Shown here: positions 1 through 5,618 of the stretch, piece after piece | How positions within the stretch are numbered: the stretch's first letter is position 1 | Layout of the letters: every line of letters starts with the position of its first letter | Origin: Candidatus Sumerlaeota bacterium | GTDB taxonomy: Bacteria > Sumerlaeota > Sumerlaeia > JADFCT01 | Direction: 5' to 3' | DNA length: 5,618 bases | NCBI GenBank assembly: GCA_017161665.1 | Contig: JADFCT010000247.1 | Location: 1 to 5,618 of the forward strand | Notes under the pieces: generated by a model | Seen by the model: only the letters and a program-made list of their open reading frames with translations | The model's database searches: none | What the model was told of the DNA's origin: nothing | Made by a program: the position numbers and the translations under genes

Positions 1-797
1 GTGCAGATGAAGGCCGCTTCGTGCGTGCTGATGTGTCCCCGGACGGGTTGGGTCTTGACGGCCTCAATCAATTCCTGCGCCAGGGCGTGATAGGCCGCGG
101 ATGTGTCTCCCAGACTCCGCTTCATCATCAGCTCGACGGATTGGTTCCGGAGTTCCGAATTCAAAATCCCCGAACACGAGCGTTCCATATAGGGTGTCGA
201 GGGGGCCTCTTCGAGATACCGGGCCACCCGCTCCTTGTCGTGAGTGGCATGGGCCAGGGCGCCGGCGAGGAGGTAGCGCGCCGACGTGGCGATGTCGATG
301 GTGTCGAACCGCTCGATTTCCCGCGCCGCCTGGGTGTCGCCGCCCAGGGTCAAGGCATAGATGGCATAGGCGCGCAAATACGTGGCGTCGAAGGGCCGGT
401 TGGCGCCTCCCTCCGTTTTGACGAGGGTCCACACATAATCGCGCAGGCGTTTCATGGCGTCCTGGGGGATGGGATAGGCGCCGTCCTGTTCCACGATCGT
501 CAGGAAATGGAGCACGTACACGGAGCCATAGGGATAGGGCTCCGAGGCGCCGGGCCAGTATCCGAGTCCGCCTTCCGGTGTTTGCATGGACAGGAGGCGC
601 AGGATCCCGCTGTGGATGTACTCATCGAGGTCCACTTCGTGACCAAAGGCGGTTTCGACGAGTCCCTCGCTCTTGCGCAAGAGGTACAGGGGGAGGAGGC
701 GCGAACAGGTCTGTTCGATGCAGCCATAGGGATAGCCGACACAGTAGCGCAGGGCGTTGGCCAGTTGGGTTTGTGGCGCTCCGGCGGCGACCAATTC
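1..797 (-). other. Thioester (TED) domain with intact CIEQ motif
   Basis: From about residue 1455 the sequence is mainly helical-looking and carries the signatures of the thioester domain. YPYGCIEQT has the thioester Cys1480 and Gln1483 (bases 711-722), which form the internal Cys-Gln thioester in this family. Downstream are GGLGYWPG (1530-1537), FDATYLRAYAIYAL (a repeated helical hairpin typical of the alpha/alpha barrel) and ISTHEAAF (1710-1717). All motif residues needed for thioester formation are present. Cys1473 and Cys1485 flank the motif. The domain is close to complete at the window edge. Confidence 0.92.
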
Positions 798-3700
798 CAG
801 CTCGAGACGGTCGTCTTCGAAAAACGCCTCGGCCCGGAGGGTCCGGCTGGTGTGTCCGTCCAGAACGAACACGTCGTGGAGGGCCTGATACGAAGACGGC
901 GCCCGGACGGGCAGGGGCTGGTTGAGGCGCAGTTGCTCGAGGACGGCGCCGGCGTCGTCGCGGATGACCGCGCCCCAGACCACGCCGCCTTGTCCCACCA
1001 TGCGACCGGACCGTAAATCGACGGGCACGGTCCATTCACTCTGCGCCCCCACGACGGAGGTCGTCGTGGCCAGTTCCGCTTCGAGGGCGCCGCCGGCGTT
1101 CCAGCTGAGCTCAATCGGCCGCGCCGTGTCGGTTTGATTATAGAGCGTCGCCGAAGCGGTGAAGAAGTCTTCGGGCAGCGTGAATCGGGGCAGGCTGGTT
1201 TGGAGGATGAAAGGTCGCTTCACGATGAGCGGTCGCCCCACGGCGCCGAAGGCTTCCTTGTTGAAGCCCACGGCCACGAGCCGCAGCTGGCCGTTGAATT
1301 CCGGCAGGTCCAGTTCCACGACGGCCCGCCCGTCGGCGTCCGTCCGCACGGCGCCGGACCAGAGGGCCACCGGCTTGATCCAGGACTCGTCTTGCATGGC
1401 CAGCCGATTGGCCATGGCCGCTTCCATGACGCGGCGGTGCCCGCCGCCGGGCGCCGGCTTCTCGAAATCATAAGCGATGAGGTCATAATAATGCGCCCGC
1501 CGCAAATCGGGCCGTCGCGTGCGCAGGAAGTACGCCGACGGATCGGGCGTCTGGTATTGCTTGATTTGATGAATCCCCTCGTCCACGGCGGCCAGGACCA
1601 CCTCGGCTTCCACCGGCTCGCCCTGAGCGTCGCGCGTCTCGATCACAAAGGACTGCGTCTGAGCCGGGCGAACCTCGCTGGGCAGATCCGGCAGCGACAC
1701 GGTCATCCGGCGTCGCGGATCGCGGACCACGATATTGGCCGTGGCGAAACTGGAGAAGGGGTGGACCTGGGGCTTGCCCGGTTCGATGGCATGGACAATC
1801 GTCGCCTCGGCCCAGATGTTGGGCGCGTGTTCCCGTTCCACGCGGAAGCGAACCTCCGCCGCGCCATCCCGGATCGTCACGGGGACCATCTGCCGGATCG
1901 CCCCGTCCTGAAAGACGACCAGCCCCTGGCCGTCAAACTGACTCCGAAGCGAGACCACCGCCTCGTCGCCCGGCTGGTATTCTTTTTTGTCAAGGGACAG
2001 AGTCAGCAATTCCATTTCCATGGAATCGGAAGCCTGGATGGCGCCGCCCCAGGAAACGTACAGCGACCGGGTGGCGTATTGCGGGGTCTTTTCGGAGGAC
2101 ACCTTGATGCGATAAGAGCCGTAAGAAGACAAATTCCTGAAGGCGACCTCGCCCTGACCGTTCTTCAGCGAAACCGTTTGCCGATCGAGGGTGTTATAGT
2201 CATAAGACCACCGCGATTGATTGCTGTCGTAATAACGGCGCACATAATAACTCCATCGCCGCTGCTCCAGCGTTACGGTCACGTCCTCCAGATCCGCAGG
2301 GTTTCCGTTGGAATCGACGGCGACGACCTGGACGCGGGCCACTCCATTATCGCCCTGGACGCGAAGGCCCAGGCAGACGGCCGACGGAAACAGCGTCACC
2401 GTTTGGGCGGCGGAGACGGCGCGTCCGCCCGGCTCGAAGACGCGGGCCATGACCACGCCTTCCAGAGGCATCGTGGCCGAGCGCGCCGCGTCCGGGAAGG
2501 CTGCCGCATATTCGGCCCGCCCCTCGGCGTCGGTCGTCTTTTCGCCCAGGGCCACGCGGGCGGTTTTGAATTCGCTGTCGTTCGAGAAGTGATAATCCTT
2601 ATAGGCTTCCGGCGCCCAGACGGCTTTGGACAAAATGATTTCCATATCTGTCCGCCGATCCGAAGCCGCGCCGCCGAACAGGTGCTCCGCCCGCACGGTC
2701 AGAGGCAGGGTTTCCGTCGAAGCCCAGACCGTCTTTTCCAATTCGACTACGGCCTTGAGCCGTTGCGGGACAAACTCTTCCAGGCTGAAACGATACTGCC
2801 CCACCGGTCGGTCGCTGCCGGGAACCACCACGTCGGCGCGCCATTCGCCCGTGGGCCACGTCGCCTGCGTCGCGAAGGTATAGTCCCCCGTTCCAAAGTC
2901 CGACGTGACGATTCGCTGATCCAGGGCTTCTGCGCCGTTGGGCTTGTAGATTTTCAGTTTCAGGGGGATGCTCGCCGCCGCGTCGCCATAGTGGGTCCGA
3001 ATCGACCAGCGCAGCCGGACCGGCTCGCCGGGGCGATACAGGTTGCGGTCGCCATAGACAAAGCCGTCGTAGTTCTTTGCCTCATAGCCCACGCCCGAGA
3101 CCTTGCTGTTGTCCTCGGAACGCGGCTGGAGATTCAAGAAGGTGTAGTCGTCCTCCCGCTCGGCGACCAGGATAACCGGCTCGCCCAGGGCCGAACGAAA
3201 GCCCTTGAAGTGGACAATGCCCTGAGGGTCCGTATTCCCTTGGGCCAGAATCTGGTTCTTTACCGAGTAAACCGTCACGCGGGTTTCCGTGAGAGGCGAC
3301 AGGTCGAACAGATTATGGACGAAACCGACCAGTTCCTCGCCCGTCCAATGGGCCAGAACACCCATGTTCGTATGCATGAGGAGACGGGAATCCTCATATT
3401 CCGTGATCAGGCCCTTTTGTCGCCCTCGGACCTGCATGGCATAGATCCCCCGCGAGCCGACAGGCAACATCGACGCGGCATCCAGTCGGGTGCGCGAGTC
3501 TTTGTCCGGGAGCGTGGCAATATCGATGGTCCGCGTATCGACTTCCTCGGCCCATTGCGACATGAATTCGCCATAGGGCTTGCCGTCATATTGCGCACGC
3601 GCCGCCAGGGCCACATTATTGGGGAAGACGCGATAGAGCGTCACGGCCGCGCCGTCCAGCTCCCGCGTGATCACTTCCAGCGGGAAGGCCGTGCGCCGGG

Positions 3701-5159
3701 GGAAATAACTTTTCCCCGAATGGGTCAGACGGATGGAGGCCGGAACCTCCTGAGTGGTGTAACTGAAGGACAGCGCCGCGTCGTATGTGAATCCTTCCCG
3801 ATCGCGAAGCCCCGCCTCCAGGGTGATGGCATAGGTTCGATTGGAGCGCCAACTGCCCAGAATATAGAAGCCGTTGCGATAGCGGTCCCATTCAACCACC
3901 GGATTTTCGATGGCCGGTTCAATCTGAAGTTTCTCCTTCAGCGCAGCCCCATCGACGTTTTTGTTGAGATAGATATACAGACAGGGCTCCGGGCGCCCGT
4001 TGATATAGCGTGTGCCCATGTCCGTGCGGGTGATGCGAAGGGCCTCCACGCCCCGGCTCAGACGGCTCTTGTAGTCAATCGGCAAGGTCCGGAAACTGGA
4101 TGCGGACAGACCTTTGGCGATGGTGATGTCCAGATGGATATTGCCGGGATTATCCAGATTCAGTTCGAGGATCTGCGTTCCACTCCAGTTGTCCGTTTGG
4201 ATCGCGTAGGGGAGAACATGGCCGCTCTGATGATCCTTGATCGATAGGTGTTGCGCGAGATCCTTGGGATGAACCGGATGGCTGAATTCGATTTGAATGG
4301 TTTGCTTATCGGGCAGGACTTCATGGAACTGGAGTCGCTTGATGCTGATGAACCGGGACCCAATGTTCTGTTCGAATGAAGGAAATGTCAGGACATGGTC
4401 TGCTTCCTGAAAAACCTGGCGCAAAGGGGGTGGGACGCCCAGGCGCTCGAACTCTTGGGCGGCGCGCAGGGATATGGTGATCGGCGCGCTGGGCATTCCC
4501 TGGCTCACAACAATTCGCGCAGGCCAGTTAAAAGGCTCCTGGAGCGTGATCCGACAGGTTTCCTGCCGAGGGCCGGATTGCTCCAGCGTGAAAGAGGAAC
4601 GGGTGTCGTTCGCGTCAAAAACCTGCAAATGCTGTTTCAGGTCATCAAGAAGAATGGGTCCGGTGAAACTGAGCCCAAACTGGACCCATTCCCGGTCATC
4701 GTTCATCAAGGTTATCTGCGTGGGCTTCAAATCAAATCCGGAGAATAAAAACGAGCAATGGGCCGGATTGAGGCGTTTGCCGTCGGGAAGCGTCAGGTCC
4801 GGCGGCAGAAGGAGGGAGACCAGTTGCTGCGAGTCAAACGGTTGAGAAATCAGCAGGTAGTTTGAATTGACCTTGACCTGAAGATTCTGCAAGGCATTCA
4901 ATGCGTCCAGGCCCGTTCGCAAGGCCCCTTGGACCTCCGGCGGCAACGCCTGATCGAAGGTGATCAGAATGTGATCCGTCAGTCGTTCGCCCGGCCCGGG
5001 CGAGAGGCCGATCACATTGAGATACGTCGGATCGGGCGGCGAAAGGATGGGGGTGGTTTGTCCTCGCGCGGACGTTTGGAACAGCCAGGCGCTGGCGATC
5101 AGGAGGAGGACAACGCCGGAACGGGTCAAAGGGGTATGAAACGGGCAGTGGGCGCGCAT
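1..5159 (-). CDS. Alpha-2-macroglobulin family protein (MG2/thioester domain), secreted, C-terminus beyond window
   Basis: Bacterial alpha-2-macroglobulins trap attacking proteases: cleavage of a bait region triggers a conformational change, and the thioester then links covalently to the protease, normally in the periplasm. The frame is open for 1,719 codons with no stop or frameshift. In order: signal peptide (1-33); Ig-like beta domains with little recognisable identity (about 38-470); a bMG3-like stretch around LYRVF (508-512); an A2M_N-type domain around YGDRNLYRPGEPV (702-714); a further MG domain opening at EEF (794-796); a bait-region-domain-like module around LDKKEYQPGD (1056-1065); VDEGI (1192-1196); a probable bait segment (1230-1259); the A2M domain from W1260; and the thioester domain from about 1455 with CIEQ at 1480-1483 and GGLGYW at 1530-1535. 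STHEAAF (1711-1717) resembles the late thioester-domain motif, so probably only the last CUB/receptor-binding-like part is missing. E. coli YfhM is about 1,650 residues, so this is a long form. The ATG is the first start codon after an in-frame TAA (5190-5192) and has a good ribosome binding site. Family assignment is secure; the protease-trap role is inferred from the family. Confidence 0.96.
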   Translation of the reverse strand, partial: MRAHCPFHTPLTRSGVVLLLIASAWLFQTSARGQTTPILSPPDPTYLNVIGLSPGPGERLTDHILITFDQALPPEVQGALRTGLDALNALQNLQVKVNSNYLLISQPFDSQQLVSLLLPPDLTLPDGKRLNPAHCSFLFSGFDLKPTQITLMNDDREWVQFGLSFTGPILLDDLKQHLQVFDANDTRSSFTLEQSGPRQETCRITLQEPFNWPARIVVSQGMPSAPITISLRAAQEFERLGVPPPLRQVFQEADHVLTFPSFEQNIGSRFISIKRLQFHEVLPDKQTIQIEFSHPVHPKDLAQHLSIKDHQSGHVLPYAIQTDNWSGTQILELNLDNPGNIHLDITIAKGLSASSFRTLPIDYKSRLSRGVEALRITRTDMGTRYINGRPEPCLYIYLNKNVDGAALKEKLQIEPAIENPVVEWDRYRNGFYILGSWRSNRTYAITLEAGLRDREGFTYDAALSFSYTTQEVPASIRLTHSGKSYFPRRTAFPLEVITRELDGAAVTLYRVFPNNVALAARAQYDGKPYGEFMSQWAEEVDTRTIDIATLPDKDSRTRLDAASMLPVGSRGIYAMQVRGRQKGLITEYEDSRLLMHTNMGVLAHWTGEELVGFVHNLFDLSPLTETRVTVYSVKNQILAQGNTDPQGIVHFKGFRSALGEPVILVAEREDDYTFLNLQPRSEDNSKVSGVGYEAKNYDGFVYGDRNLYRPGEPVRLRWSIRTHYGDAAASIPLKLKIYKPNGAEALDQRIVTSDFGTGDYTFATQATWPTGEWRADVVVPGSDRPVGQYRFSLEEFVPQRLKAVVELEKTVWASTETLPLTVRAEHLFGGAASDRRTDMEIILSKAVWAPEAYKDYHFSNDSEFKTARVALGEKTTDAEGRAEYAAAFPDAARSATMPLEGVVMARVFEPGGRAVSAAQTVTLFPSAVCLGLRVQGDNGVARVQVVAVDSNGNPADLEDVTVTLEQRRWSYYVRRYYDSNQSRWSYDYNTLDRQTVSLKNGQGEVAFRNLSSYGSYRIKVSSEKTPQYATRSLYVSWGGAIQASDSMEMELLTLSLDKKEYQPGDEAVVSLRSQFDGQGLVVFQDGAIRQMVPVTIRDGAAEVRFRVEREHAPNIWAEATIVHAIEPGKPQVHPFSSFATANIVVRDPRRRMTVSLPDLPSEVRPAQTQSFVIETRDAQGEPVEAEVVLAAVDEGIHQIKQYQTPDPSAYFLRTRRPDLRRAHYYDLIAYDFEKPAPGGGHRRVMEAAMANRLAMQDESWIKPVALWSGAVRTDADGRAVVELDLPEFNGQLRLVAVGFNKEAFGAVGRPLIVKRPFILQTSLPRFTLPEDFFTASATLYNQTDTARPIELSWNAGGALEAELATTTSVVGAQSEWTVPVDLRSGRMVGQGGVVWGAVIRDDAGAVLEQLRLNQPLPVRAPSSYQALHDVFVLDGHTSRTLRAEAFFEDDRLELELVAAGAPQTQLANALRYCVGYPYGCIEQTCSRLLPLYLLRKSEGLVETAFGHEVDLDEYIHSGILRLLSMQTPEGGLGYWPGASEPYPYGSVYVLHFLTIVEQDGAYPIPQDAMKRLRDYVWTLVKTEGGANRPFDATYLRAYAIYALTLGGDTQAAREIERFDTIDIATSARYLLAGALAHATHDKERVARYLEEAPSTPYMERSCSGILNSELRNQSVELMMKRSLGDTSAAYHALAQELIEAVKTQPVRGHISTHEAAFIC
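1383..1472 (-). other. Probable bait region of the macroglobulin
   Basis: Residues 1230-1259 lie between the conserved VDEGI segment (1192-1196) and the start of the A2M domain at W1260, the place where bacterial macroglobulins carry their protease-sensitive bait loop. The segment is flexible-looking: a PAPGGG stretch (1235-1240), a basic HRR (1241-1243), then an Ala/Met-rich stretch with single Arg, Glu and Asp residues (1244-1258). These offer sites for trypsin-like and elastase- or chymotrypsin-like enzymes. The limits are inferred from position and composition, not from alignment. Confidence 0.55.
5061..5159 (-). other. Signal peptide of the macroglobulin, no lipobox
   Basis: Residues 1-33 have a basic N-region (R2, H4, H8, R13), a hydrophobic core VVLLLIASAWLF (16-27) and a plausible signal peptidase I site after ARG (31-33), before Q34. 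There is no cysteine at the end of the hydrophobic core, so no lipobox; the only cysteine, C5, is in the N-region. E. coli YfhM is a lipoprotein, so this protein is predicted to be soluble in the periplasm or exported rather than membrane-anchored. The exact cleavage site is a by-eye estimate. Confidence 0.8.
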
Positions 5160-5167
5160 AGTGGAGG

Positions 5168-5174
5168 CCTCCCT
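5168..5174 (-). promoter_or_regulatory. Shine-Dalgarno of the macroglobulin gene
   Basis: On the minus strand AGGGAGG is followed by an 8-base spacer and then ATG at 5159, a near-ideal arrangement that settles the start. The two upstream ATGs (at 5179 and 5185) are out of frame. The ribosome binding site overlaps the perfect 10-base palindrome GGAGGCCTCC (5163-5172), so it could pair with itself only as a very tight or intermolecular structure. Confidence 0.75.
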
Positions 5175-5189
5175 GGCATAGGCATTCGA

Positions 5190-5206
5190 TTAAATCGCTG
5201 ATTTAA
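5190..5206. promoter_or_regulatory. AT-rich inverted repeat upstream of the start codon, possible operator or leader hairpin
   Basis: TTAAATC (5190-5196), a 3-base GCT spacer and GATTTAA (5200-5206) form a perfect 7-bp dyad 30-46 bases before the ATG. The heptamer ATTCGAT occurs just left of it, sharing one base (5184-5190), and again to its right (5214-5220). A short TTCGA/TCGAA pairing lies at 5215-5230. The arrangement could bind a dimeric regulator or form a weak leader hairpin just upstream of the ribosome binding site. No known regulator site is recognised. Confidence 0.4.
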
Positions 5207-5250
5207 CGAAATAATTCGATATCCTTCGAAACTCAGCGATTCTGCCTGAA

Positions 5251-5280
5251 TCCATACGCCTCACTCCTGAAGACAGTCAA
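5251..5280 (-). promoter_or_regulatory. Weak sigma70-like promoter candidate
   Basis: On the minus strand TTGACT (5275-5280) matches the -35 consensus at five of six positions. After an 18-base spacer comes TATGGA (5251-5256), which matches only three of six bases of the -10 consensus. It faces the macroglobulin gene and would give a leader of about 85-90 bases containing the 5190-5206 dyad. The -10 is poor, so this is only the best candidate I can see. Confidence 0.25.
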
Positions 5281-5335
5281 GCCCAATGCCGTGGACGGGG
5301 CATGGGTGCATGGGTAAGACGGCAAAATGGGCGCC

Positions 5336-5353
5336 TCCCGGACCTGTCCGGGA
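5336..5353. repeat. Perfect GC-rich hairpin
   Basis: TCCCGGACCTGTCCGGGA is a perfect inverted repeat: 7 bp around a CCTG loop, with an eighth C-G closing possible. There is no T-tract on either side, so it is not a standard intrinsic terminator. It sits 32 bases to the left of the CTTCAG hairpin cluster and has a different loop, so it may be a separate site such as an operator or part of the same mobile repeat. Confidence 0.6.
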
Positions 5354-5385
5354 TGGTGGAAAAAGAGGATTCTTTGAAACTAATT

Positions 5386-5495
5386 AGCTGGCTTCAGTCG
5401 GCTCTTCCTTGCCCCCACCTTCAGGTGGTGGGTCCGATGGGGCTTCACTCAATCAAGCGCGCTTCAGCGCGGCTTCTCGACAGGAGGCTTTAGCC
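5386..5495. repeat. Tandem hairpin cluster with TTCA/TTTA loops, REP- or MITE-like element
   Basis: Three hairpins, and a short fourth, share the core CTTCAG (CTTTAG in the fourth) in one orientation. H1 (5386-5403), AGCTGGCTTCAGTCGGCT, pairs 7 bp with two G-T wobbles. H2 (5412-5432) pairs CCCCCACC with GGTGG and GGG, leaving a bulged T at 5429. H3 (5455-5475) pairs AAGCGCGC with GCGCG and CTT, leaving a bulged G at 5472. H4 (5486-5495) is GGC-TTTA-GCC. H2 and H3 both have 5 bp, a one-base bulge on the 3' arm, and 3 bp. Stem sequences differ but pairing is kept, which points to selection on structure. Bulged hairpins of this size are what Y1 transposases of the IS200/IS605 and REP-associated types recognise. 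No transposase is present here, so a non-autonomous element is inferred. Confidence 0.65.
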
Positions 5496-5511
5496 ATCAC
5501 CCATGCTCTTT

Positions 5512-5553
5512 GGGGATTTTTAGGGACGCGGAAGAAAATAATCCCCTTTTTTT
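5512..5553 (+). terminator. Possible intrinsic terminator, plus strand
   Basis: GGGGATT (5512-5518) pairs with AATCCCC (5540-5546). With T5539 bulged, three more T-A pairs extend the stem to about 10 bp around a 14-base loop. Seven T residues follow directly (5547-5553). It works only for rightward transcription, because there is no T-run on the other strand. No plus-strand gene precedes it in the window, so it would end a transcript through the hairpin cluster or antisense to the gene. The stem is AT-rich in its upper half and the loop is large, so strength is uncertain. Confidence 0.4.
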
Positions 5554-5618
5554 CCCTCGTGGGCGCATGGCCATACGGCTTTTGTGTTTGTCCAGAGCCT
5601 GACATGGCTTCTGTAAGC

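Larger units (their letters stand above)
5160..5618. other. Intergenic region without a supportable gene
   Basis: This stretch upstream of the macroglobulin carries the ribosome binding site, the AT-rich dyad, the perfect hairpin, the hairpin cluster and the terminator-like stem. Short frames exist: a 63-codon plus-strand frame at 5302-5493 and a 50-codon minus-strand frame starting at 5605. Both run through the palindromes, lack ribosome binding sites and resemble nothing I know. From 5554 to the right edge I see only the 8-base palindrome ATGGCCAT (5567-5574) and no clear signal. Confidence 0.6.

Noticed and set aside
21..1016. Plus-strand open frame of 331 codons
   Set aside because: This is the same antisense register opposite the A2M-to-thioester part of the real gene; it ends at the complement of the single TTA codon there.
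500..1114. Minus-strand 204-codon frame
   Set aside because: It lies in another frame of the same strand inside the macroglobulin; its Pro/Arg/Ser-rich translation is typical of a GC-rich shadow frame.
1134..4247. Plus-strand open frame of about 1,040 codons
   Set aside because: It is in exact codon register opposite the macroglobulin gene. It stays open because the sense gene uses almost no TTA, CTA or TCA codons there. The translation shows no family motif and the opposite strand has clear domain motifs throughout.
4395..4845. Overlapping plus-strand frames of 117 and 123 codons
   Set aside because: Both are antisense to the N-terminal part of the macroglobulin, with no plausible ribosome binding site or recognisable product.
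5297..5316. CATGGGT direct repeat (two copies close together)
   Set aside because: Two 7-base copies with a 2-base gap are too little to support a site or a duplication event.
5302..5493. Plus-strand 63-codon frame in the intergenic region
   Set aside because: It runs straight through the palindromic hairpins, has no ribosome binding site and ends in the fourth hairpin; the repeat structure explains the sequence better.
5386..5495. CRISPR array
   Set aside because: The units are hairpins with different stems and irregular spacing (27 then 43 bases between loops), not identical repeats separated by unique spacers.
5456..5605. Minus-strand 50-codon frame starting MSGSGQTQKPYG
   Set aside because: It ends inside hairpin H3 and overlaps the terminator-like stem. 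It has no Shine-Dalgarno and no recognisable similarity, so chance is more likely.

Overview
The window is almost entirely one gene. The minus strand is open from an ATG at 5157-5159 to the left edge without a stop (1,719 complete codons), and the translation is a large bacterial alpha-2-macroglobulin (MG2/A2M family, distantly E. coli YfhM-like). It has a Sec-type signal peptide, a long N-terminal run of beta-sandwich-like domains, an A2M_N-type domain, a bait-region-bearing module, the conserved A2M domain and a thioester domain with an intact Cys-Ile-Glu-Gln motif. The C-terminus lies beyond the left edge. Long open frames on the plus strand, including one of about 1,040 codons at 1134-4247, are antisense shadows of this gene.

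Region 5160-5618 lies upstream of the gene and holds no gene I can support. Nearest the gene are a clear Shine-Dalgarno sequence, an AT-rich 7-3-7 dyad and a weak promoter candidate. Further right is a perfect GC-rich hairpin (5336-5353), then a compact cluster of hairpins built around the core CTTCAG or CTTTAG (5386-5495). Two of these share an 8-bp stem with a single-base bulge at the same place. The cluster looks like a REP- or MITE-like element of the kind recognised by Y1 (IS200/IS605 or REP-associated) transposases. A plus-strand stem followed by seven T residues (5512-5553) resembles an intrinsic terminator.

The organism is probably a GC-rich, Gram-negative-type environmental bacterium. 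The protein is secreted, and bacterial macroglobulins are usually periplasmic protease traps. The sequence does not fix the phylum: repeat clusters and non-lipidated long macroglobulins of this kind would fit PVC, Acidobacteria-like or related lineages, but that is a guess. Functionally, the gene appears to stand alone or first in its transcription unit, with a 459-base or longer non-coding leader carrying repeats. Any partner gene, such as the pbpC found next to yfhM in some proteobacteria, would lie outside the window.
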